Of a stretch of DNA of 64,000 bases, positions 1-9,237 are shown piece after piece. The notes beneath the pieces were generated by a model. It was not told the DNA's origin and made no database searches. It was given only the letters and a program-made list of their open reading frames with translations. The first letter of the stretch is position 1; every line of letters starts with the position of its first letter. Made by a program: the position numbers and the translations under genes. This stretch comes from Shumkonia mesophila (GTDB lineage Bacteria; Pseudomonadota; Alphaproteobacteria; Rhodospirillales; Shumkoniaceae). The DNA is taken from assembly GCF_026163695.1 (NCBI RefSeq), contig NZ_JAOTID010000003.1:62001-126000 (forward strand), in the 5' to 3' direction.

Positions 1-3000
1 GTGGTCGGCATCCTCGCCGCTTTCAAGGCGGGCTGCGCCTATGTGCCGATCGAGGTCGATCGTCCCGCCGCCGTGATCGCCCATGTGCTTGAGGATTCGA
101 ACTGCCAGGCGGTGTTGACGACGGAGATCCTGGCGGCGCACCTGCCGGAGGCGCGACGGCACCTGGCTTTGGCGGTGGAGGACCTCGAAGGCGAGACGCC
201 TGCCTTAGAGCTCCGCAGCCTGCGGCCGGAATCCATCGCCTATGTCATCTACACCTCCGGCACCACCGGGCGCCCCAAGGGCTGCCTGGTTTCGCACCGC
301 AACGTGGTGCGCCTGATGGTCACCAGCCGCCATGACTTCGGGTTCGGCGCGGACGATGTCTGGCTTTCCGCGCACTCCTTTTCCTTCGACTTTTCGGTCT
401 GGGAGATTTGGGGCGCCCTTGCCTACGGCGGCCAGTTGGTCATCGCCGGCCGGGACGAGATCCGCGACCCGGTGGCACGGCTCGCGCTCATCCGCAGCCA
501 TCGGGTGACCGTGCTCAGCCAGACGCCGGGAGCCTTCTATGGCCTGATCGAGGCGGAATGCCGCAATGCGTCCCACGATCTCGGGGACCATCTTCGTTAT
601 GTGTTCTTCGGCGGCGACAGGCTGGAGCCGACCTACCTGCAGTCGTGGGCGGCCCTCTATCCGCTTCAGCGGATCGGCTTGGTCAACCTCTATGGCATCA
701 CCGAGACGGCGGTGCATTCGACCTGTCATCGCGTCACCGATGCCGACGTCTTCGGCCCGCCCGGACGCAGCCTGATCGGCCATCCGCTGCCGGAAACCAC
801 CGTCGAGGTGCTGAGCCCCCTGATGGAGCTTCAGCCCGTGGGGGTGCCGGGCGAGATTTGGATCGGCGGCAGCGGGGTCGGCCAAGGCTATCTCAACCGG
901 CCGGAGTTGACCCGGGAACGCTTTGTCGAACGTGACGGCCGGCGGCTTTACAAGTCGGGCGACGTCGGGCGGCTCCGGCCCGACGGGGTGCTGGAATACC
1001 TCGGCCGCAACGACCACCAGGTGCAGATCCGCGGCCATCGCGTCGAGATCGCCGCCGTGGTCCAGGAACTGCTTCGGCATCCCGATGTGGCGAAGGCATT
1101 CGTCCTCGATCGCGACGGAGGCCAGGGGATCAAGGAACTCGTCGCCTATGTGATCGGCAAGGAAAGCGGCGCGCCGACGGTCGAAACGCTGCGCTTCCAC
1201 CTGGATCAGGCGCTGCCGGCCTACATGGTCCCCGGCCATTTCGTGGTCCTGGAGGCCTTCCCGCTGACCGCCAACGGCAAGATCGACCGCACCGCGTTGC
1301 CCGCCCCGGAAACGGCCCGGCTGGTGGCGGAGCGAAGCTTCGTGCAACCCCGGGGGCCGGTCGAGGCCCTGATCGCCCGGGTCTGGCGGGAGGTTCTGGC
1401 GTTGCCGCGAATCGGCGTCGAGGAGAACTACTTCGCCATCGGCGGCGATTCGATCAAGGCTCTGCAAATCGTCAGCCGCCTGCATCGGGCAGGATTGCGG
1501 GTGACCCTCAAGCAGATCTTCGAAGCCAAGACCATCGCCCGGCTGGCCCAGCAGGCATCGCCCGACGCGACCGTCCCGGCGCCTCTTATGCCGCCCGAGG
1601 GGCAAGGCTGCGCCAACGAGGCCGGCCTGACACCGATCCAGCACTGGTTCCTCGCCACCCACCGCCAGGACCCTGGCCACTTCACCAACGCGGTCCTGCT
1701 GGCCAGCGGGAAGCGGGTAGACGCGGCGGCGTTGCAAGGGGCGGTGGATCGGATCGTCGCCCACCACGGCGCCCTGCGCCTGTCCCTGGCGGCACAGCCC
1801 ATGCGCCAGCGGGTGGCGGAACGTTTGGCCGTTCCCGTGGAAGTCGTCCTGGTCACGAGTTCGGCCATGCTGAGCGAACATGCGGCGGGGCTGCACAGGA
1901 CCTTCGATCCGGCGCAGCCGCCCCTGCTGCGGGTGGTGCTCTATCGCCTGCCCGAAGGGGATCGGGTCCTGGTCCTGTGTCACCATCTGGTCATCGACGG
2001 GGTTTCCTGGCGCATCCTGCTGGAGGATTTGACCGAGGCCTATGGGGCGCTGGCGGCGGGCCTGCCCGTCCCCGAGCTTGCCGCCAGCCGTCCGTGGCTG
2101 GATTGGGCGGGCATCCTGGAAAGCTACGCCCGCAGCCCGCAGTTGCTGGCGGAAATCGATTATTGGAGCCGCAGCGAAGCGGTTGACGTTCCCGCCGTGC
2201 CCTGCGACTTCGAGGCCCCCGCCAACGAGGTGCGCGACCTCGCCACGGTGACCTTCACTCTGGCCGCCGCGCCGACCCAGGCCCTGCTGACCGAGGTGCA
2301 GCGTCGCCACGGGGTGCAGGTCAACGCCCTGCTGCTCACCGGTCTTACCCATGCCTGCAAGACGACGTTCGGGCTGGAGCGATTGCGGGTCCGTCTGGAA
2401 GGCCATGGGCGCGAAGAGATCGTGCCGGGGGCCGATTTCAGCCGCACCCTCGGCTGGTTCACCACCATCTTCCCGCTGGTGCTGGATGTGACGGGGGCGG
2501 CCGATGCGGTCTCGGCCCTGAAGCGCGTCGAGGCAAGCCTGACCGAGCTGCCCAGCAAGGGCATCGGCTACGGCGTTCTCAAGTACCTGACGCCCTGCGA
2601 TCTCAAGCGCAATCTGACCTTCGGCGAGCTTCCGCAGATCGGCTTCAACTACATGGGGGAATTCGCCGACCAGTCGGCGGGCGGGTTCTCCCTGGCCCCC
2701 GAGGACACCGGGCCTCCCCGAAGCGAACGCCAGGCGCGCCAGGAGTTGATCGAGGTGGAAGCAGCGGTGACCGGCGGCAGGCTTTCCGTCACCGTCAATT
2801 ACGGGCGCCGCCTGCATGCCGCCGAGACCATGGCGGCCTTCGCGGCGGCCTTCGAACGGGGGCTGCTACTGCTGGTCGAAAGCGGGGCCGCGAGCCTGCC
2901 TGTCGGCGTCCTGCAGCGGCTGGGGGTGGCGGCGGACGACATCGAAGCCATGATGCCGCTCTCTCCTCTCCAGGCCGGGATGCTGTACGTCGCACTTTCC

Positions 3001-6000
3001 GGGGATAATACGTCCTATTTCGAGCAGTTCACCTACCACTTGGCGGGCGAGCTGGACCCCGTGCGGTTCGAGGCTGCCTGGCAGGCCCTGGCGCGGCGCC
3101 ACCCGCTTCTGCGGGCGGCGGTGATCGACCCGCCGGGCGAACATCCCCTACAGGTGATCCTCAAGGACCGGCCGATGCCCTTCGAGCGGCACGACCTCAC
3201 GGCCCTGCCGGCGGCGGAGCAGGGTGCCGCCGTGGCGGCCCTGGCCCTGGCCGACCGCAAGCGCGGCTTCGACCTGGCGCGGGACCCGCTGATGCGCGTC
3301 GCCCTGGTGCAACTGGGGCCCAGGGACTTCGATGTCGTATGGAGCAGCCATCACATCATCCTCGACGGCTGGTCGATGGGCATCCTGCACCACGACGTGA
3401 TGGAGCTTTACGACACCGTGGCGGCAGGGCGGCCCTGCCGGCTGGCGCCGCCGCCTCCGTTCGCCCGCCATCTCGATTGGCTGGCCGCCCAGGACCCGGA
3501 GCCGGCCCGCAGCTATTGGCGCCACTTGCTGGCCGGGTGCCCCGCCCCCTCCACCCTGCCCGGCGGCGACTATGCGGCCGGGCAGCAGGGCTATGAAATG
3601 CAGGAACATGCCTTCCTGCTGTCGGCCGAAGATACCGGCGGGCTGACGGGTCTGGCGGCCCGGTTGGAAGTGACCCTCAACACCGTCGTGCAAGGCCTGT
3701 GGGCCGTGCTGCTGGCCCGCTACAACGGATCGGACGACGTCATCTTCGGCGCCGTCGTTTCGGGCCGTCCGCCGGAACTGGCGGGCGTCGAGGAGATGGT
3801 GGGCCTGTTCCTCCAGACCATCCCGGTGCGCGTGAAACTGGATGACGGCACGACCTTCGCCTCGCTGGTTCGCCAGATCCAGGCCCAGGCGGCGGCGGGC
3901 GAGCCCTTCCATCATCTGCCGCTGGCCGAGATGCAGCGCCTGGAGGGCGCGCGGCGCACGCTCTTCGACCATGCGCTGGTGTTCGAGAACTATCCGTTCG
4001 ATACCGGCGCTTCCAGCGGGCGCTTCCGGCTGGACAACGTGCGGGCGTTCGAGCAGATCCATTATGCGTTCAGCCTGATCGTTCATCCCGGCCCGCAGTT
4101 GGACGTCAAGTTCACCTTCAATCGCCACGTCTTCGCCGCCGCTGAATTCGCCAGGATCGAGGAGCATTTCCGGGTGCTGGTCGCCGGGGTGCTTCGTGCG
4201 GCGGACCGGCCGGTGGCGGACTTCGATCTCGCGGAAACGCCGGTGCCGGTGCCGACGACGGCAACCTCCGTGCCGCGCGGGGTCATGCTGGACCTGTTCG
4301 ACCGCCAGGTGGCTTTGGGTCCGTCCCGACTGGCCATCGAGGCCGATGGGCAGGCGTTGACCTATGCCGCCCTGGACGAACGGGCCAACGGCTTGGCGCG
4401 GGTGCTCAAGGCCTTGGGCGTCGGCCCCTCCGTGCCCGTGGCGCTGTTCCTGCGCAACGGCATCGACTACGTGGCCAGCATCCTGGCGGTGCAGAAGGCG
4501 GGCGGCATCTTCGTGCCCATCGATGTCGACCAGCCCGAACGGCGGCGGGACAAGATGCTGGCGCGGGTGGAACCGCGGGTCGTCGTCACGGATCGGGCCC
4601 TGAAGGAAACGCTGGGATCGGTGAGTGGACACCTGGTCGTCTGGGGGCCGGAGGGGACGCTCGACCATCGCGCGGGCAAGGTGGAGGGACAGAGCCTCGA
4701 ACTGCGGCCGCAGCCCGGCGATGCCATGTACGTGATGTTCACCTCGGGCTCGACGGGCGAGCCGAAGGCTATCTTGTCCAGCCACGAGGCCCTGCACCAT
4801 TTCATCCTCTGGGAGCTGGCCGAACTGAAGGTGCGGCCGGGCGCGCGGGTGAGCAACCTCGCGCTCACCACCTTCGACGTCAGCCTGCGGGACATCTTCC
4901 TGCCCTTGGCCGCCGGCGGCACCGTGTGCGTGCCCGATCACGCGGCGCGCCGCGACATCCCGCGCCTGGCGGCGTGGCTGGCGGATGCCGGGGTCGAAGT
5001 CGTCCACGTGGTGCCCTCGTTCTTCCGGCTGGTGCTGAAGGAACTCGATCAGGCCCGTCACGCCTTGCCCCGCCTGGCCCATCTGCTGTTTGCCGGCGAA
5101 AGCCTGTGGGGCAGCGACGTCGCCCGGGCGCGCCAGGTCCTCGGGCCGGCCGTGGCGTTGCGCAATCTCTATGGGCCGTCGGAGACGACGCTGGCGAAAT
5201 GCTGCATGGCGATCGGCGACGGGCCGGTCGAGCCCGGACGGATGCTGCCCATCGGCCGGCCCATCGACGGGACCCAGGTGCTGGTGGTCAAGGACGGGCG
5301 CCCGGCCGCAACGGGGGTCCTGGGGGAACTCTATGTTCTGCCGCCCTTCACGCCGTTGGGCTATTTCCGCGACGAGGCGGCGACGCGCCAGGCCTTTCTG
5401 CCGGCTTCGACCGTGACGGGGGGGGACGGCGTGCTCTATCGCACCGGCGATCTGGGGCGGGTGCGGACCGACGGAACGATCGAGTTCTGCGGCCGCCTGG
5501 ACGGCCAGGTCAAGGTTAACGGCATTCGCATCGAACTGGCCGAAATCGAAAGCGCCGCCCGCTGCAACCCCGAAATCGATCAAGTGGTGGCCGTGGTGCA
5601 CAAGCGCGCCGACGGCGACAACGCCATCGCCTGCTATTACACCGAAAAGCGGCCCCTCGATGCGGCCGAGCTGCGCGAGCGCCTGACTCTCGAACTGCCC
5701 CAGGGAATGATCCCCCAGTTCTTCGTGCGCCTGGAGGCCTTCCCGCTCAACCTCAACGGCAAGGTCGACCGCCGCAACCTGCCCAAGCCCGAGGAACTGA
5801 TCGAGGACCGCATCCGCTACGAGGCGCCGGTCGACGCCGTCGAGGAAAAGGTGGCGGCGATCTGGGCCGAGGTGCTGGGTCTCAAGCGGGTCGGGGTGAC
5901 GGCACCGTTCTTTGCCATCGGCGGCGATTCCCTGCGCGCCATGCGCGTCATCTCGCGGGTGAACCAGGCCTTCGAGCGCGACCTGACGCTGGCCGCCTTC

Positions 6001-9000
6001 TTCAAGGCGCCGACGGTGCGCGGCATCGCCTCCGCCTTGCGGCCGGAGCCGGCGCCGGCGAAGGAGGGACGCATTCCGTTGGCCCCCAAGGCCACCGACT
6101 ATCCGCTCTCGCATGCGCAGCGCCGCCTGTGGGTGATGGCCCAGATGGGCGGGCATCCCGCGGCCTACAGCCTGCCCGGCGCCTACCTGCTGGACGGCAA
6201 GCTGGAGCCGGAGGCGTTGGTGGCGGCCCTTGAAGGGCTGGTCAAACGCCACGAGTCCTTGCGCACCGCCTTCGTCGAAATCGGTGGCGGACCGCGCCAG
6301 AAGATCCTCGACGATCCGGCCTTCGAGGTGGAGCGCCAGGACCTGTCCGCGGAAGCCGATCCCTTGGCGGCGGCGGCACGGCTGGCTGTCCAGCATGCCT
6401 CCCATCGCTTCGACCTCGGCCGGGCGCCGCTGTTCAAGGTGGCGCTCCTGCGCCTGGGCGCGGAACGCCATGTCCTTTTGGTGAACGTGCACCACATCGT
6501 CAGCGACGCTTGGTCGGTCAGCGTCATGATCGGCGAGATGTTGCGGCTGATGCGCGGCGACGACCTGCCGCCGCTGCGCCTGCACTACAAGGATTACGCC
6601 CTGTGGGAGGCAACGGACCTGCAAAGCCCGGCCGCGCTGAAGGCGAAGGCTTGGTGGCACAAGTCCCTGGCCGATCTGCCCGAGCGCCTGGAACTGCCCT
6701 TTGACCGGCCGTGGCCCAATCTTCCCACCTTCCAGGGTGGGCGGGTCAGCGTGGTTCTGCCGGCCGGGGCCATCGACGGGCTGCGCCAGTTCGCCCAGGC
6801 GGCCGGCGGCACGCTGTTCGCGGGGCTGTTGAGCCTGGTGATGGTGTTGTTGCACCGTTACAGCGGCCAGTCCGACCTCGTCGTCGGCACCCCGGTGACC
6901 AATCGGGACGACCCCGAACTGGAAAGCCAGGTGGGCTTCTATGTCAATACCCTGGCCCTGCGGCTGCGCCTCGAAAAGGACGACACGTTCGCCGGCCTCG
7001 TGTCCCGGATGTGGGATGGCCTGGCTGCGGCCCTGGATCATAGGCGCTATCCGTTCGACCGGCTGGTCGACGAGTTGAACCTGCCGCGCGACAGCCGCCG
7101 GCCGCCGCTGTTCGACGTCATGGTGGTGTTCCAGGACGCCGGCCAGCGCCGCTTTACGCTGGACGACGTCACCGTACGCCCCTTGGGCGAAGAACCGGAC
7201 GTCGCCAAGTTCCCACTGTCCTTCGAATTCGTCGAGACCGACGAGGAGCTTCGCCTCAACCTCGAATATTCCACCGACCTGTTCGAGCGGGCCCGTGTCC
7301 TGAGGCTGGCCGGCCACATGCAAACCCTGTTGCAGGCCGTGGTCGCCGCCCCAACGGCACCGCTGGCCGCCATCGATTACCTCGGTGCCGACGAGCGGCG
7401 GCTGCTGACGGGGACGGAGACGGCGATCGCCCTTGATCTGCCGGCCGAGGCCACCATCCCCGGCGTTTTCGCGGCGTTTGCCCGGGCCCACCCGAAAAAG
7501 GTCGCGGTCGTTTACGAAGAGACCAGCCTGACCTATGGCGAACTGGACGGCCGGGCCAACGCCCTGGCCCGGGGCCTGAACAAGCAGCATGGTGTGAAAA
7601 AGGGCGACATCGTCGGGGTGCTGCTGGCCCGATCCGAGGTTTGGCTCGTCGCCATCCTGGGCATCCTCAAGGCGGGAGGGGTCTACCTGCCGCTCGATCC
7701 CACCTATCCGCAGGAGCGCCTGCGCCACATGCTGGAGGATTCGGGGGCCAGGCTGGTGATCGTGCAGGGCGCCGACGGGGCGTTGCCGGCGGGGCACGCC
7801 TGCCGGAGCTTCGATATCGCAAGCCTGGGCAGCAAGCGGGGCCGCGCCACCGGCCTGCCGGCACTCGATCCATCCGACCTCGCCTACATGATCTATACCT
7901 CAGGCTCCACCGGGCTGCCCAAGGGCGTCTTGTTGGAGCATCGCGGGGCGGTGAGCTTCGCCCTGGCCCAGCGCCATGAGTTGGGAATCGAACCCCGCCA
8001 CCGGGTGCTGCAATTCGCGCCGTCGTCGTTCGACGCGTCGATCTCGGAACTGATCATGGCCCTGCTCAACGGAGCGACGCTGGTCATCGCCGGGCCGGAC
8101 ACCATTCGCGACACGCGGGCCTTCAGCCAATATCTGCGCCATCAGCGGGTCAATGTGGCAACCTTGCCGCCGACCTATCTCGGCTGTCTGGAGGACGACG
8201 ATCTGGCGGGACTGGAAATCCTGATCAGCGCGGGCGAGCCACCGAACGCGGACCAGGCATTGCGGCTGGCCGGCAGGCTGGCGTTCATCAACGCCTATGG
8301 GCCGACCGAGGTCACCGTCTGTGCGACCTGGTACCGGGTGGACCCCGGGAAGGATCGCGACCGGCCGATTCCCATCGGGCGGGCGATCGCCAATGCCGAG
8401 GTGCTGGTTCTCGACCGGGAAGGGAACCTGGCGCCCGTCGGGGTGCCGGGAGAGATCCACGTCGGGGGCATCGGTCTCGCCCGGGGCTATCACAACCGCC
8501 CGGAACTGACCGCTGCCGCTTTCGTGCCTCATCCCTTCCAGCCCGGCCGGAAGCTCTATCGCACGGGGGATGTTGGGCAGGTTACGCCCGAGGGGAACAT
8601 CCTTTACCTGGGACGCCGCGACAAGCAGGTGAAGGTGCGCGGCCATCGCGTGGAACTGGCCGAGATCGAGCGCGCGCTCCTGGGCCATCCGAAGATCGTC
8701 AGCGCCGTGGTCAGCCAGCACGGCCCCGACCTGGCGGCTTATGTCGTGCTCGACGGGCCGGCGTCGTGGGAGGAATTGCGCAGCATTCTGGCGCCGCGCC
8801 TGCCCGAGTACATGTTCCCCGCCTTCTGGGTGCGATTGGACAGCCTGCCCCTGCTGCCCAACGGCAAGATCGACTATGCCGCCCTGCCCAATCCGGTGAG
8901 GGCCGAGTCGGAGGAGGCCCACCGCGAAAGCGCCGAGGAGGTGCTGGTCGCCGGGATCTGGCGGGAGGTGCTTCGGCACCGCGAGTTCGGGCGCCACGAC

Positions 9001-9237
9001 CGCTTCTTCGAATCCGGGGGAGATTCCATCAAGGCGATCCAGGTGGTGGGGCGCCTGCGGCAGGCCGGCTATGAGATCGACATGCGCGGCTTCCTTGAGG
9101 TGCCGACCGTCGCCGCCCTGGCGGCGCGCCTGAGGGGGACCAAGGACGCCGCGCCCCGGGTTGCCGCCGACAGCGGGCTGACGACCCACGTGGCCCTCAG
9201 CGAAGACGAGATCGGGGAGTTGCTGGACGGTGAATAA
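1..9237 (+). CDS. Nonribosomal peptide synthetase, 5'-truncated: (A)-T-E / C-A-T / C-A-T
   Basis: Multimodular peptide synthetase open from the window edge; the N-terminal part of its first adenylation domain is missing. Order by residue: A1 (core A3 at about 81, A10 Lys427), carrier T1 (GGDS, Ser484), epimerisation domain about 540-975 (HHxxxDG at 661-667, NYMGEF), condensation C about 981-1420 (HHIILDG at 1117-1123), A2 about 1430-1900, T2 (Ser1977), C about 2034-2480 (HHIVSDA at 2164-2170, so Gly is Ala), A3 about 2486-2960, T3 (Ser3009), then an acidic C-terminal tail that looks like a docking segment. Specificity residues read by eye against GrsA are A1 DFWSFGLVHK (Thr-like), A2 DVRHLALLAK (not assigned) and A3 DASTIAAVCK (aromatic, Tyr/Phe-like). 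The stop overlaps the next NRPS by 8 bp, so the two are co-translated. Domain order is secure; substrates are inferences. Confidence 0.95.
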   Translation: MVGILAAFKAGCAYVPIEVDRPAAVIAHVLEDSNCQAVLTTEILAAHLPEARRHLALAVEDLEGETPALELRSLRPESIAYVIYTSGTTGRPKGCLVSHRNVVRLMVTSRHDFGFGADDVWLSAHSFSFDFSVWEIWGALAYGGQLVIAGRDEIRDPVARLALIRSHRVTVLSQTPGAFYGLIEAECRNASHDLGDHLRYVFFGGDRLEPTYLQSWAALYPLQRIGLVNLYGITETAVHSTCHRVTDADVFGPPGRSLIGHPLPETTVEVLSPLMELQPVGVPGEIWIGGSGVGQGYLNRPELTRERFVERDGRRLYKSGDVGRLRPDGVLEYLGRNDHQVQIRGHRVEIAAVVQELLRHPDVAKAFVLDRDGGQGIKELVAYVIGKESGAPTVETLRFHLDQALPAYMVPGHFVVLEAFPLTANGKIDRTALPAPETARLVAERSFVQPRGPVEALIARVWREVLALPRIGVEENYFAIGGDSIKALQIVSRLHRAGLRVTLKQIFEAKTIARLAQQASPDATVPAPLMPPEGQGCANEAGLTPIQHWFLATHRQDPGHFTNAVLLASGKRVDAAALQGAVDRIVAHHGALRLSLAAQPMRQRVAERLAVPVEVVLVTSSAMLSEHAAGLHRTFDPAQPPLLRVVLYRLPEGDRVLVLCHHLVIDGVSWRILLEDLTEAYGALAAGLPVPELAASRPWLDWAGILESYARSPQLLAEIDYWSRSEAVDVPAVPCDFEAPANEVRDLATVTFTLAAAPTQALLTEVQRRHGVQVNALLLTGLTHACKTTFGLERLRVRLEGHGREEIVPGADFSRTLGWFTTIFPLVLDVTGAADAVSALKRVEASLTELPSKGIGYGVLKYLTPCDLKRNLTFGELPQIGFNYMGEFADQSAGGFSLAPEDTGPPRSERQARQELIEVEAAVTGGRLSVTVNYGRRLHAAETMAAFAAAFERGLLLLVESGAASLPVGVLQRLGVAADDIEAMMPLSPLQAGMLYVALSGDNTSYFEQFTYHLAGELDPVRFEAAWQALARRHPLLRAAVIDPPGEHPLQVILKDRPMPFERHDLTALPAAEQGAAVAALALADRKRGFDLARDPLMRVALVQLGPRDFDVVWSSHHIILDGWSMGILHHDVMELYDTVAAGRPCRLAPPPPFARHLDWLAAQDPEPARSYWRHLLAGCPAPSTLPGGDYAAGQQGYEMQEHAFLLSAEDTGGLTGLAARLEVTLNTVVQGLWAVLLARYNGSDDVIFGAVVSGRPPELAGVEEMVGLFLQTIPVRVKLDDGTTFASLVRQIQAQAAAGEPFHHLPLAEMQRLEGARRTLFDHALVFENYPFDTGASSGRFRLDNVRAFEQIHYAFSLIVHPGPQLDVKFTFNRHVFAAAEFARIEEHFRVLVAGVLRAADRPVADFDLAETPVPVPTTATSVPRGVMLDLFDRQVALGPSRLAIEADGQALTYAALDERANGLARVLKALGVGPSVPVALFLRNGIDYVASILAVQKAGGIFVPIDVDQPERRRDKMLARVEPRVVVTDRALKETLGSVSGHLVVWGPEGTLDHRAGKVEGQSLELRPQPGDAMYVMFTSGSTGEPKAILSSHEALHHFILWELAELKVRPGARVSNLALTTFDVSLRDIFLPLAAGGTVCVPDHAARRDIPRLAAWLADAGVEVVHVVPSFFRLVLKELDQARHALPRLAHLLFAGESLWGSDVARARQVLGPAVALRNLYGPSETTLAKCCMAIGDGPVEPGRMLPIGRPIDGTQVLVVKDGRPAATGVLGELYVLPPFTPLGYFRDEAATRQAFLPASTVTGGDGVLYRTGDLGRVRTDGTIEFCGRLDGQVKVNGIRIELAEIESAARCNPEIDQVVAVVHKRADGDNAIACYYTEKRPLDAAELRERLTLELPQGMIPQFFVRLEAFPLNLNGKVDRRNLPKPEELIEDRIRYEAPVDAVEEKVAAIWAEVLGLKRVGVTAPFFAIGGDSLRAMRVISRVNQAFERDLTLAAFFKAPTVRGIASALRPEPAPAKEGRIPLAPKATDYPLSHAQRRLWVMAQMGGHPAAYSLPGAYLLDGKLEPEALVAALEGLVKRHESLRTAFVEIGGGPRQKILDDPAFEVERQDLSAEADPLAAAARLAVQHASHRFDLGRAPLFKVALLRLGAERHVLLVNVHHIVSDAWSVSVMIGEMLRLMRGDDLPPLRLHYKDYALWEATDLQSPAALKAKAWWHKSLADLPERLELPFDRPWPNLPTFQGGRVSVVLPAGAIDGLRQFAQAAGGTLFAGLLSLVMVLLHRYSGQSDLVVGTPVTNRDDPELESQVGFYVNTLALRLRLEKDDTFAGLVSRMWDGLAAALDHRRYPFDRLVDELNLPRDSRRPPLFDVMVVFQDAGQRRFTLDDVTVRPLGEEPDVAKFPLSFEFVETDEELRLNLEYSTDLFERARVLRLAGHMQTLLQAVVAAPTAPLAAIDYLGADERRLLTGTETAIALDLPAEATIPGVFAAFARAHPKKVAVVYEETSLTYGELDGRANALARGLNKQHGVKKGDIVGVLLARSEVWLVAILGILKAGGVYLPLDPTYPQERLRHMLEDSGARLVIVQGADGALPAGHACRSFDIASLGSKRGRATGLPALDPSDLAYMIYTSGSTGLPKGVLLEHRGAVSFALAQRHELGIEPRHRVLQFAPSSFDASISELIMALLNGATLVIAGPDTIRDTRAFSQYLRHQRVNVATLPPTYLGCLEDDDLAGLEILISAGEPPNADQALRLAGRLAFINAYGPTEVTVCATWYRVDPGKDRDRPIPIGRAIANAEVLVLDREGNLAPVGVPGEIHVGGIGLARGYHNRPELTAAAFVPHPFQPGRKLYRTGDVGQVTPEGNILYLGRRDKQVKVRGHRVELAEIERALLGHPKIVSAVVSQHGPDLAAYVVLDGPASWEELRSILAPRLPEYMFPAFWVRLDSLPLLPNGKIDYAALPNPVRAESEEAHRESAEEVLVAGIWREVLRHREFGRHDRFFESGGDSIKAIQVVGRLRQAGYEIDMRGFLEVPTVAALAARLRGTKDAAPRVAADSGLTTHVALSEDEIGELLDGE

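Noticed and set aside
205-2817. Long minus-strand open frame opposite the first NRPS
   Set aside because: Shadow of a GC-rich coding strand; no domain motifs or ribosome site. The same applies to 3148-7797, 9197-11854 and other long antisense frames.
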